A stretch of 8,074 bases of DNA from an uncultured Kingella sp. GTDB taxonomy: Bacteria > Pseudomonadota > Gammaproteobacteria > Burkholderiales > Neisseriaceae. The position numbers and the translations under genes are program-made. The stretch is from contig CAKARD010000061.1 in the NCBI GenBank assembly GCA_916720425.1, positions 1 to 8,074 of the forward strand. The letters run 5' to 3'. The notes beneath the pieces were generated by a model, which saw only the letters and a list, made by a program, of their open reading frames with translations, was not told where the DNA came from and did not search any database. How positions within the stretch are numbered: the stretch's first letter is position 1; every line of letters begins with the position of its first letter. This document shows positions 1-6,978 of this stretch, piece after piece.

Positions 1-3000
1 ATGATGTTTGCTCAAGCCAATTCAGAGCATTGTCGCCATAAAATTTTTAACGCCGATTTTATTTTGAATGGGGAAAAACAGCCTAAATCTTTGTTTCGTA
101 TGATACGCGATACTCACCAAACTTCTCCTGCTGGCACCATAGTGGCGTATAAAGATAATTCTTCAGTGATTGAAGGGGCAAAAATTGAGCGCTTTTACCC
201 CAAAACCGACCACACCTATGCATATCATGTTGAAAAGACACACATCATTATGAAGGTGGAAACACACAATCACCCAACAGCCATTGCACCTTTTGCTGGC
301 GCGGCAACGGGTGCTGGAGGGGAGATTCGTGATGAAGGTGCAACCGGACGTGGTTCACGCCCCAAAGCAGGGTTAACTGGTTTTACCGTATCCAATCTCA
401 ATATTCCTAATTTTATCCAAGCATGGGAAAAACCATATGGCAAACCCTCTCATATCGCTTCACCTTTAGAAATTATGATTGAAGGTCCATTAGGTGGCGC
501 GGCATTTAATAACGAATTTGGTCGCCCCAATTTGTTGGGCTATTTTCGCACATTTGAACAACAATGGAATAATACGGTTTATGGCTATCATAAACCGATT
601 ATGATTGCAGGCGGTTTGGGCAATATTCAAGCGGAACAAACACACAAGCAAAACATTCCTGAAGGTGCTTTGTTAATACAATTAGGTGGTAAAGGTATGT
701 TGATTGGCTTGGGTGGTGGTGCTGCATCATCGATGGATACGGGCAGTAATCATGCAGATTTGGATTTTAATTCGGTACAACGTGGCAATCCTGAAATTGA
801 ACGCCGCGCACAAGAAGTTATTGATCGCTGCTGGCAACTGGGCGCAGATAAAAACCCGATTATTTCTATTCATGATGTGGGTGCAGGTGGCTTGTCTAAC
901 GCCTTTCCCGAATTGGTTCATGATTCCGAACGTGGTGCCATATTCCAACTGCGTGATATTCCTTTAGAAGAACATGGTTTAAACCCTTTACAAATTTGGT
1001 GTAATGAATCACAAGAACGTTATGTCTTGGCTATTTTGCCTGATAGTTTGCCTGTATTCCGCGAAATTTGCGAACGTGAACGTTGTCCATTTGCTGTAGT
1101 TGGTACAGCAACTAATGATGGGCATTTGCAAGTACGTGATGATTTATTTAACAATAATCCTGTAGATTTACCACTAAATATATTATTAGGTAAACCACCT
1201 AAAACGACACGTATCGATCGCACCGTGACATCTGAAATCCAATCATTTAATGCACAACAATATGATATACGCGAAAGTGTCTATCGTGTTTTACGTTTAC
1301 CTGCTGTAGCAGCAAAACATTTTTTGATTACCATTGGCGATCGAAGCGTGGGTGGCATGACTCATCGCGATCAAATGGTGGGGCCTTATCAAACACCTGT
1401 CGCGGATTGTGCGGTAACCATGATGGGCTTTCACACACATCAAGGCGAAGCCATGAGTATGGGCGAAAAACCCATTATTGCCGTAAATAACGCCCCTGCT
1501 TCTGGACGAATGTGTATAGGAGAAGCTTTAACCAATATCGCTGCAGTAAATATTGGCAACATAAGTCATATTAAACTATCTGCCAACTGGATGGCTGCCT
1601 GTGGCGTACCAGGTGAAGATGACAAACTTTATCGCACGGTGCAAGCAGTCTCACAATTGTGTCAAAATTTAGGCGTGAGTATTCCCGTGGGCAAAGACAG
1701 CCTATCAATGAAAACGGTATGGCAAGAAAATGGTGATAATAAAACGATGGTTTCACCTTTATCGCTCATTATTTCCGCCTTTGCACCGGTTCAAGATGTA
1801 CGTAAAACGATTACACCAGATTTGAAAGCAGTCGACAATAGCCTACTATTGCTGATTGACTTAGGCTTAGGACAGGCTCGTATGGGCGGATCAGCATTGG
1901 GGCAAGTATGGAATAATTTGTCGGGTGACACGCCTGATATTGATGCGGATACACTCAAAACTTTCTATCAAATCATGCAACAATTAGTTGCGGAAAATAA
2001 ATTGCTCGCTTATCACGATCGATCCGATGGGGGATTATTGGTGACTTTGGCAGAAATGGCATTTGCGGGTCACATGGGCTTTGCCATAGATTTAGACAAC
2101 GATTTTGCTATGGAACGATTGGTTAATCAGTTAAGCAATATTCAAATTTTATTTAACGAAGAATTGGGAGCCGTAATACAAATTCATGCTCATGATTTAC
2201 CCTATATTCAAGCCGTATTTGAACAAAATCATTTTAGCCAAGCCCTGTATCAGCTCGGTCAAGTATTACCTAACAGCCAAACATTAAGCTTGGGGCAATA
2301 TCAATTTGAATTAAACGACTTGCAACGAACGTGGCAAGAAACCTCTTATCATATACAAAAACTACGCGATAATCCTAACTGCGCTGACAGTGAATTCGCG
2401 TTAATTGGTGATGAGAGAACACGCTTGTTTGCTGAGGTACCGTTTAATATAAAAGAAGATCTGGCCGCGCCATATATTCATCAAGGAATGAAGCCCAAAA
2501 TTGCTATTTTACGAGAGCAAGGTGTCAATGGGCAAATTGAAATGGCTGCTGCATTCAACCGTGCGGGATTTGATGCGATAGATGTACACATGAATGATTT
2601 GATGTCTGGGCGTATTCATTTAGCAGATATGCAGATGTTGGCAGCTTGTGGTGGATTTAGCTATGGTGATGTATTGGGTGCAGGAGAAGGTTGGGCAAAA
2701 TCTATTTTGTTCCACGCACAACTTCATGATCAATTTGCGGCATTCTTTGCCCACCCCAATACTTTAACCTTAGGGGTGTGTAATGGCTGTCAAATGCTCA
2801 GTAATTTAGCACAAATTATTCCTCATACCGAAGGTTGGGTAAAATTTAAACGCAATGAAAGTGAACAATTTGAAGCGCGTTTGAGTATGGTTCGCGTGCC
2901 TCAATCGCCCTCTGTAATTTTGCGTGAAATGATGGGTTCGATGTTGCCCGTTGTAGTGAGCCATGGCGAAGGGCGTGCAGATTTTTCCCACTTGCCCGCT

Positions 3001-3264
3001 GGCGTTGCACCCACCACACATCTTGCATTGCAATATATTGATGGAAAAGGCCAAACCACTCAAACCTATCCCCTAAACCCGAATGGTTCACCCAACGGCA
3101 TTGCAGGGATATGCAGCGCTGATGGACGTGTAACCATTATGATGCCACATCCAGAGCGAGTTTATCGCACTGCACAAATGAGCTGGTATCCTGAAACATG
3201 GCGTGATAGCGAATTATCCGCATGGTATCGCTTGTTTGCAGGCGCACGTAAAGCATTGGGGTAA
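1..3264 (+). CDS. purL: Phosphoribosylformylglycinamidine synthase (FGAM synthase), 5'-truncated by window edge
   Basis: This is the large single-chain PurL, which makes FGAM from FGAR, ATP and glutamine in the fourth step of cytosolic purine synthesis. The reading frame is open from base 1 for 1087 codons. The usual family length is about 1300 residues, and the first visible residues (MMFAQANSEHCRHK) lie near residue 210 of the E. coli enzyme. The N-terminal domain and true start are therefore outside the window, and the ATG at base 1 is internal. Visible landmarks are the ATP-binding synthetase segment VETHNHPTAIAPFAGAATG (residues 86-104), a second synthetase half from about residue 450, and a C-terminal class I glutamine amidotransferase domain from about 830. 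That domain has the nucleophile Cys927 in GVCNGCQ and the His1050/Glu1052 pair in PHPE. The frame is intact with no missing key residue. The TAA stop lies four bases before the next gene. Confidence 0.97.
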   Translation: MMFAQANSEHCRHKIFNADFILNGEKQPKSLFRMIRDTHQTSPAGTIVAYKDNSSVIEGAKIERFYPKTDHTYAYHVEKTHIIMKVETHNHPTAIAPFAGAATGAGGEIRDEGATGRGSRPKAGLTGFTVSNLNIPNFIQAWEKPYGKPSHIASPLEIMIEGPLGGAAFNNEFGRPNLLGYFRTFEQQWNNTVYGYHKPIMIAGGLGNIQAEQTHKQNIPEGALLIQLGGKGMLIGLGGGAASSMDTGSNHADLDFNSVQRGNPEIERRAQEVIDRCWQLGADKNPIISIHDVGAGGLSNAFPELVHDSERGAIFQLRDIPLEEHGLNPLQIWCNESQERYVLAILPDSLPVFREICERERCPFAVVGTATNDGHLQVRDDLFNNNPVDLPLNILLGKPPKTTRIDRTVTSEIQSFNAQQYDIRESVYRVLRLPAVAAKHFLITIGDRSVGGMTHRDQMVGPYQTPVADCAVTMMGFHTHQGEAMSMGEKPIIAVNNAPASGRMCIGEALTNIAAVNIGNISHIKLSANWMAACGVPGEDDKLYRTVQAVSQLCQNLGVSIPVGKDSLSMKTVWQENGDNKTMVSPLSLIISAFAPVQDVRKTITPDLKAVDNSLLLLIDLGLGQARMGGSALGQVWNNLSGDTPDIDADTLKTFYQIMQQLVAENKLLAYHDRSDGGLLVTLAEMAFAGHMGFAIDLDNDFAMERLVNQLSNIQILFNEELGAVIQIHAHDLPYIQAVFEQNHFSQALYQLGQVLPNSQTLSLGQYQFELNDLQRTWQETSYHIQKLRDNPNCADSEFALIGDERTRLFAEVPFNIKEDLAAPYIHQGMKPKIAILREQGVNGQIEMAAAFNRAGFDAIDVHMNDLMSGRIHLADMQMLAACGGFSYGDVLGAGEGWAKSILFHAQLHDQFAAFFAHPNTLTLGVCNGCQMLSNLAQIIPHTEGWVKFKRNESEQFEARLSMVRVPQSPSVILREMMGSMLPVVVSHGEGRADFSHLPAGVAPTTHLALQYIDGKGQTTQTYPLNPNGSPNGIAGICSADGRVTIMMPHPERVYRTAQMSWYPETWRDSELSAWYRLFAGARKALG

Positions 3265-3268
3265 AATT

Positions 3269-3499
3269 ATGGAAGCTCATGTTTATTTAGAAGACCAAGC
3301 GTATATTGCTTTGTGTGATTTACTTAAATTGGCGGGTTTGGCTGATAGTGGTGGACAAGCCAAAATGTTCATTGCTCAAAGTTTGGTCACACGTAATGGT
3401 GAAATAGAAACACGTAAAACAGCAAAAATTCGCCATGGTGATGTCATTGTATTTGATGGCCATATATTGACCATAGAACAAGGGTATGCACCAGAATAA
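3269..3499 (+). CDS. ybcJ: Small S4-domain RNA-binding protein, YbcJ-like
   Basis: This 76-residue protein consists almost entirely of one S4 RNA-binding fold. The order of motifs matches E. coli YbcJ as I remember it: CDLLKLAGLADSGGQAK (residues 16-32), then the basic loop NGEIETRKTAKIRHGD (43-58) and a GH-containing beta strand (64-70). S4 domains bind structured RNA, usually rRNA; the specific target of this family is not known to me. I chose the ATG at 3269 because YbcJ proteins begin just before the S4 core. The earlier in-frame ATG at 3203 lies inside purL and would add 22 unrelated residues. The start lies four bases after the purL stop, with GGGG at 3258-3261 as a weak ribosome site, so translation is probably coupled to purL. 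There is no sign of damage. The link to purine synthesis appears to be positional only. Confidence 0.9.
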   Translation: MEAHVYLEDQAYIALCDLLKLAGLADSGGQAKMFIAQSLVTRNGEIETRKTAKIRHGDVIVFDGHILTIEQGYAPE

Positions 3500-3510
3500 A
3501 GGTATTCTTG

Positions 3511-3654
3511 TTATACTTTAGGCCTGAGTGATTTTTTAAGAGCGCGTTGAAATATTTCTGCCATACTGCCCAATGGTAACAGTGTATATTGATGCGCTCT
3601 AATCTTTTTTAGAGATGGCGTGTATGTATTGGTTTCATATATGTAGAATTTTCT
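3511..3654 (-). other. Protein-like minus-strand reading frame without a start; possible gene remnant
   Basis: On the minus strand, 47 codons run without a stop between TAA at 3655-3657 and TAA at 3511-3513. The predicted peptide has a plausible protein composition, for example RAHQYTLLPLGSMAEIFQRA in its middle and a basic end, KKSLRPKV. The only ATG in frame is internal (at MAEIF), leaving 17 residues. The DNA upstream on that strand is AT-rich and full of stops. It may be the 3' remnant of a decayed gene or a chance open frame. I do not recognise the family. It overlaps the inverted repeat at 3539-3600, which offers a competing explanation for the same bases. Confidence 0.2.
3539..3610 (+). 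terminator. Nested stem-loop followed by six T; candidate terminator or structured RNA
   Basis: An outer stem pairs 3539-3550 with 3589-3600. It has a perfect AGAGCGC/GCGCTCT base and then five more pairs, three of them G-U when read as + strand RNA. An inner 6-bp stem pairs 3563-3568 with 3580-3585 around an 11-base loop. TTTTTT follows at 3605-3610, four bases after the outer stem. The wobble pairs would be mismatches on the minus strand, so the structure favours + strand RNA. That is the direction expected for ending the purL-S4 transcript. The large internal loop is unusual for a simple terminator, so an sRNA 3' end is an alternative. Confidence 0.4.
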
Positions 3655-3675
3655 TTATAGTCTTTATATTTAAAA

Positions 3676-3704
3676 AACGTTATGTTAAATAATAATTTTA
3701 TAAT
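3676..3704 (+). promoter_or_regulatory. Weak sigma-70-type promoter candidate for the Mre11/Rad50-like operon
   Basis: A perfect TATAAT lies at 3699-3704, 21 bases before the ATG at 3726. The hexamer 17 bases upstream (AACGTT, 3676-3681) is a poor -35 box. The whole stretch 3640-3720 is strongly AT-rich, so a TATAAT can arise by chance. The implied leader would be only about 15 bases, and the ribosome site before the ATG is weak (GAAAG, 3715-3719). Transcription may instead read through from purL-S4. Confidence 0.28.
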
Positions 3705-3725
3705 TTAATAATATGAAAGCTGATT

Positions 3726-4799
3726 ATGACTTTAACTATTATCAATGATTGCCATTTATTGGCTCATCGCAGCACTGGCACCACACCACACACTGCTCAA
3801 GCTCTAATTCAATGGAATTTAGAGCAATTTGAACGGCTGTTATCTTATGCTGATGGTGGCGATCTGCTAATCAATGGTGATTTGTTTGATCGCGCCCAGC
3901 CCACGACGTGTGCGGTTAAGCATACTGATTTTTCTCACAACATCAGCGGACAAACTTATATCACCTATGTTTTAAAACAGTGGTGTGAACGCAATTTACA
4001 GCATAAATTGCTGTTAAGCGCAGGTAATCATGATCTTCCACGCAATGATCAATTGCCTAGTGCATTTGGCACACTGTGCGACACACTAAAACTCATCTGC
4101 CCCAATGTTATACGTATAGATGGTTATAATTATCATCAATCAACATATGCGGTTGTACCACATTATGCCAATCAATCCTTGTTTGAAACGGCTTTAAATG
4201 CCGCCCTTGACTTGTCTTCTACTTACATATTCGTTCATGCTAATTATGATAACCCCTTTGCTCAACAAACCGATCATAGTCTTAATATCAGTCAAGAGAT
4301 GGCTCAACGCTTTGCAAAACGCAATAAAACCCTAGTTTTTGGGCATGAACACCATGCGCGACAACAGGATAATATACATATTATTGGCAACCAAATCATT
4401 AGCAGTATTGCCGATTGTCTGGGCAATAATCTTCATAAATACTATGTTCAACTTAAAAATGGGCAATTGAATTACTTGATGTTTCAAGATATTAGTCAAG
4501 TGTATCAAGACATACCATGGACAGAGGACAAATTGCCTAACGTACCTTTTATTCGTGTTAGCGGACAAGCCAGCAGCAGTCAAGCTGTCCAAGTGATTCA
4601 TAAATTGGCACTATGGCGCAAGCACAGCAATGCTTTTATCATCAATAATGCGGTTAGCATAGAGCGCAGTACGTTGTCTACTTTAACACCTTTTACTGAA
4701 CATTCTACTTTTGATGTTTGGCAAGAGCTTATGCAGCGCATTCCTCAAGATTTACAATCTTTTGCTCAAGAGGTCTTTCAGTATGTTAAATCACATTGA
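3726..4799 (+). CDS. Mre11/SbcD-like metallophosphoesterase (probable nuclease subunit)
   Basis: This 357-residue calcineurin-type phosphoesterase is likely the nuclease of an Mre11-Rad50-type DNA end-processing complex with the next gene. All five metal-site motifs are present in order: NDCH (Asp8, His10), NGDLFDR (Asp52), GNHD (Asn101, with catalytic His102), HANYD (His171) and GHEHH (His207, His209). That completes the usual set for two Mn ions. Residues from about 260 onward form a separate C-terminal part that would correspond to the DNA-capping and ATPase-binding region. E. coli SbcD is about 400 residues and T4 gp47 about 340, so the length is closer to the phage type. There is no signal peptide or membrane segment, so it should act in the cytoplasm. 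The ATG at 3726 places NDCH at residue 7, as expected for the family. The end overlaps the next gene by 17 bases, which supports joint production. A phage origin is inferred. Confidence 0.88.
   Translation: MTLTIINDCHLLAHRSTGTTPHTAQALIQWNLEQFERLLSYADGGDLLINGDLFDRAQPTTCAVKHTDFSHNISGQTYITYVLKQWCERNLQHKLLLSAGNHDLPRNDQLPSAFGTLCDTLKLICPNVIRIDGYNYHQSTYAVVPHYANQSLFETALNAALDLSSTYIFVHANYDNPFAQQTDHSLNISQEMAQRFAKRNKTLVFGHEHHARQQDNIHIIGNQIISSIADCLGNNLHKYYVQLKNGQLNYLMFQDISQVYQDIPWTEDKLPNVPFIRVSGQASSSQAVQVIHKLALWRKHSNAFIINNAVSIERSTLSTLTPFTEHSTFDVWQELMQRIPQDLQSFAQEVFQYVKSH
4768..4773 (+). promoter_or_regulatory. Ribosome binding site that fixes the start of the Rad50-like gene
   Basis: AAGAGG lies nine bases before the ATG at 4783, inside the final codons of the Mre11-like gene. 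It supports 4783 as the start rather than the in-frame ATG at 4711. A start at 4711 would add 24 residues ahead of the conserved family beginning (MLNHIELKNFRQH). Confidence 0.7.
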
Positions 4800-6885
4800 A
4801 TTGAAAAATTTTCGTCAACATACGCATTTAAAACTGACCTTTGTTGCAGGTATTAATGTTATTCGTGGTGCCAATGAATCGGGCAAAAGTACGCTTATGG
4901 AAGCCATTGCTTATGCTTTCTTTGGGAGCAAAGCTGCACGCAATAATGACTTAACTCAACATGGTACCCGTGCAAACAGCCATAGTGTTACCCTAAATTT
5001 CACGATTCAAGGCAACACCTATACATTAACTCGCTCAGCACGCGGCGCAGAACTGATTGCTGCTGGTGTGCGTGTTACAGGTCAAATTGATACGGCTCGT
5101 TATTGTGAGCAGTTGTTGCAACTCAAGCCCAATAGTAGCCATAAATTGATGTTTGTCTCACAAAACCAAATGAAGGGAATTTTGCAAGAAGGCAACAGCA
5201 AAATCACTGCACTAATAGAACAGCTAGCGGATTTAGGACAAATAAATGAATTGATTGATATTCTACAAACCCACTATCACACAGGTAAAACGGACTTAAT
5301 AGAACATAGCCTAGAACAATTTGTTCAACAAGAGCAAGATTGGGCTGAACAAATTCGTCAGACACCCAATCCTCAAGCCGTGCGTGATGAAGAGCTTAAA
5401 CAAACACAGCAAATATTGGAACAAACCCAAGCCCGTATTCAAACCCTAAAAACACAACAAACACAACAAAGCCAGCATTTTGAGCAAATCCAAGCACAAG
5501 AAGCACAACGTGCCTTGTTAATGACCCAATATAAAGCCGTACAAATACAACTGGCTCAAGCACAAGAGACGCTCAATGCCACGCTCTTATCCTTTGATCC
5601 TTTGCAATTGAACCAAGCCAAACAAGATTTAGCTAAACAAGAAGCCTTATATCATCAATGGCAAGATTATATTAGCATGCAAAATTGGCAAGTAAAACAA
5701 CGTTATCATGGCAATCAACAGGATCTAGAGCAGCACATTGCTCACTTGGCTCAAACCTTGCAACAACAGCAACAACAACGTGCACATATTTATGCCCATA
5801 TTCAACAAAACCAAGCAAAAATGACTGATGATTATGTTTGCCCTACTTGCCAACGAGAATGGGAAAACAGTGAGCAAAAACGCCTTCATAACGCGCAGAT
5901 ACAAATAGAATTAAACCGTCTGCAACAGCAAATCCGCAAACTGGACCAAACCATACAAACAACCCAAACACAATTAGAACAACATCAATTTATCCGCAAT
6001 CAAGCTTTGCCTGATTTGGTAAGTTCTAGCCAATGGTGCATCACTTTACCCGAAAGTTATCCGCCCCATTACATATGGAAAGGAGTCATCCCCATCTATG
6101 ATCCGTCAACACATGCTCAAATTCAACACACTGTTCAACAGCTGTCGCAACAAGCTTATGCTTTCGAACAGCAAGAATGCTTGCGCCAAACTGCCCAAAA
6201 ACAACAACAGCAAGCTCAAATGCAATTGTGCCAAATTCAAGAACAACTGTCTAAACTGCCTCATCATGATGAAACCAGCCAAGATTTACGCCAAGCTCTA
6301 GACAGGATTCAAACTCAACTAAACCAAGAACAACAACAACAATACCAAGCACAACGCCATTTAACCAGTATAGAACAGCAATATCAAACAAATACACGGC
6401 ATTTAACCCAATTACACCAGCGCCAACAAGCTGCCCAAGCACAAGTTCAGCATTATCAACAGGCATTGAATCAAGCCAAACAAGCTCGTACGTTGCTCAA
6501 AATTCTGCGTCAAGCACATCCTCAAATGACGGAGCAAATTTGGCAAAATCTTTGCCACAGTATTAGCCACTATTTTAGTCAAATGCGTGGTACAGAAAGT
6601 CTTGTCAACCATAGTCAAGAGGGATTTAGCGTGGATGGACAAGACATAGGCAGCTTGTCAGGTAGCACCCAAGACATCTTAGGCTTGGCAGTACGCATCG
6701 CCCTGATTAAAACATTCTCCCCCAACAGTAGCCTACTGTTATTAGACGAACCCTTCGCTGCCACTGATCACGCACGCACCATACAATCTCTAGGATTTTT
6801 GACCACATTGGGTTTTGAACAAATCATTATCGTCACGCATGAAGACATCACCGAAGCAATTGCAGAGCAAGTCATACAGCTATAA
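4783..6885 (+). CDS. Rad50/SbcC-like ABC ATPase with zinc hook, compact and glutamine-rich
   Basis: This is the probable ATPase and DNA-tethering partner of the upstream nuclease. Both ATPase halves are complete: Walker A GANESGKST (residues 29-37), Q-loop region near VSQNQ (125-129), ABC signature LSGSTQD (625-631), Walker B LLLLDEP (651-657), D-loop TD (661-662) and H-loop His686. The zinc-hook CPTC is at 353-356, the exact middle of the 700-residue chain. Two coiled-coil arms lie on either side of it. Cellular SbcC proteins are about 1000 residues and T4 gp46 about 560. The stretch LSGSTQDILGLAVRIAL resembles phage gp46-like ATPases as I recall them, rather than the common cellular LSGGE form. 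By hand count, glutamine makes up 101 of residues 201-570 (27%), which is very unusual. The start at 4783 is fixed by its ribosome site. The gene ends just before a strong terminator and appears intact. The role (repair, recombination or anti-phage defence) cannot be settled from sequence. Confidence 0.88.
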   Translation: MLNHIELKNFRQHTHLKLTFVAGINVIRGANESGKSTLMEAIAYAFFGSKAARNNDLTQHGTRANSHSVTLNFTIQGNTYTLTRSARGAELIAAGVRVTGQIDTARYCEQLLQLKPNSSHKLMFVSQNQMKGILQEGNSKITALIEQLADLGQINELIDILQTHYHTGKTDLIEHSLEQFVQQEQDWAEQIRQTPNPQAVRDEELKQTQQILEQTQARIQTLKTQQTQQSQHFEQIQAQEAQRALLMTQYKAVQIQLAQAQETLNATLLSFDPLQLNQAKQDLAKQEALYHQWQDYISMQNWQVKQRYHGNQQDLEQHIAHLAQTLQQQQQQRAHIYAHIQQNQAKMTDDYVCPTCQREWENSEQKRLHNAQIQIELNRLQQQIRKLDQTIQTTQTQLEQHQFIRNQALPDLVSSSQWCITLPESYPPHYIWKGVIPIYDPSTHAQIQHTVQQLSQQAYAFEQQECLRQTAQKQQQQAQMQLCQIQEQLSKLPHHDETSQDLRQALDRIQTQLNQEQQQQYQAQRHLTSIEQQYQTNTRHLTQLHQRQQAAQAQVQHYQQALNQAKQARTLLKILRQAHPQMTEQIWQNLCHSISHYFSQMRGTESLVNHSQEGFSVDGQDIGSLSGSTQDILGLAVRIALIKTFSPNSSLLLLDEPFAATDHARTIQSLGFLTTLGFEQIIIVTHEDITEAIAEQVIQL

Positions 6886-6919
6886 ACTTATAATGGATTT
6901 TACCAATGAATAAACCCAT

Positions 6920-6955
6920 AAAAAATAACGCGCAAAAAAACACGCGTTATTTTTT
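6920..6955. terminator. Bidirectional intrinsic terminator between convergent genes
   Basis: A perfect 13-bp inverted repeat pairs 6920-6932 (AAAAAATAACGCG) with 6943-6955 (CGCGTTATTTTTT), with a 10-base loop. Because the stem has A6 on one side and T6 on the other, each strand reads as a GC-core hairpin with a U-run. It lies 34 bases after the Rad50-like stop and 23 bases after the fabI stop on the other strand. It can therefore end both transcripts. Confidence 0.9.
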
Positions 6956-6978
6956 GGTAGAAAAAATTAAATTACGTA

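Noticed and set aside
1..3. ATG at base 1 as the start of purL
   Set aside because: About 210 residues of the normal PurL N-terminus are missing, and the first residues are a conserved internal motif. The gene is simply cut by the window edge.
704..3091. Several 60-90 codon open frames inside purL on both strands
   Set aside because: They overlap a certain gene in other frames and have no ribosome sites or recognisable motifs.
3203..3268. Upstream in-frame start for the S4 protein
   Set aside because: It lies inside purL and adds 22 residues with no family resemblance. The YbcJ-like core begins right after the ATG at 3269.
3500..3725. Attachment site, insertion-sequence end or CRISPR repeat beside the Mre11/Rad50-like operon
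   Set aside because: No direct repeat shared with 6886-6978, no transposase frame, no tRNA end and no regularly spaced repeats were found by eye.
4711..4782. Upstream in-frame start for the Rad50-like protein
   Set aside because: The family N-terminus and a good ribosome site (4768-4773) both point to 4783.
5761..6345. CAA/CAG trinucleotide tracts as phase-variable microsatellites
   Set aside because: The units are multiples of three and interrupted, so slippage would change only Gln number, not switch the gene off. They are not a repeat element.
4332..6642. Open frames opposite or within the Mre11/Rad50-like genes
   Set aside because: They are shadows of the true frames; low-complexity CAA/CAG-rich DNA naturally leaves other frames open.
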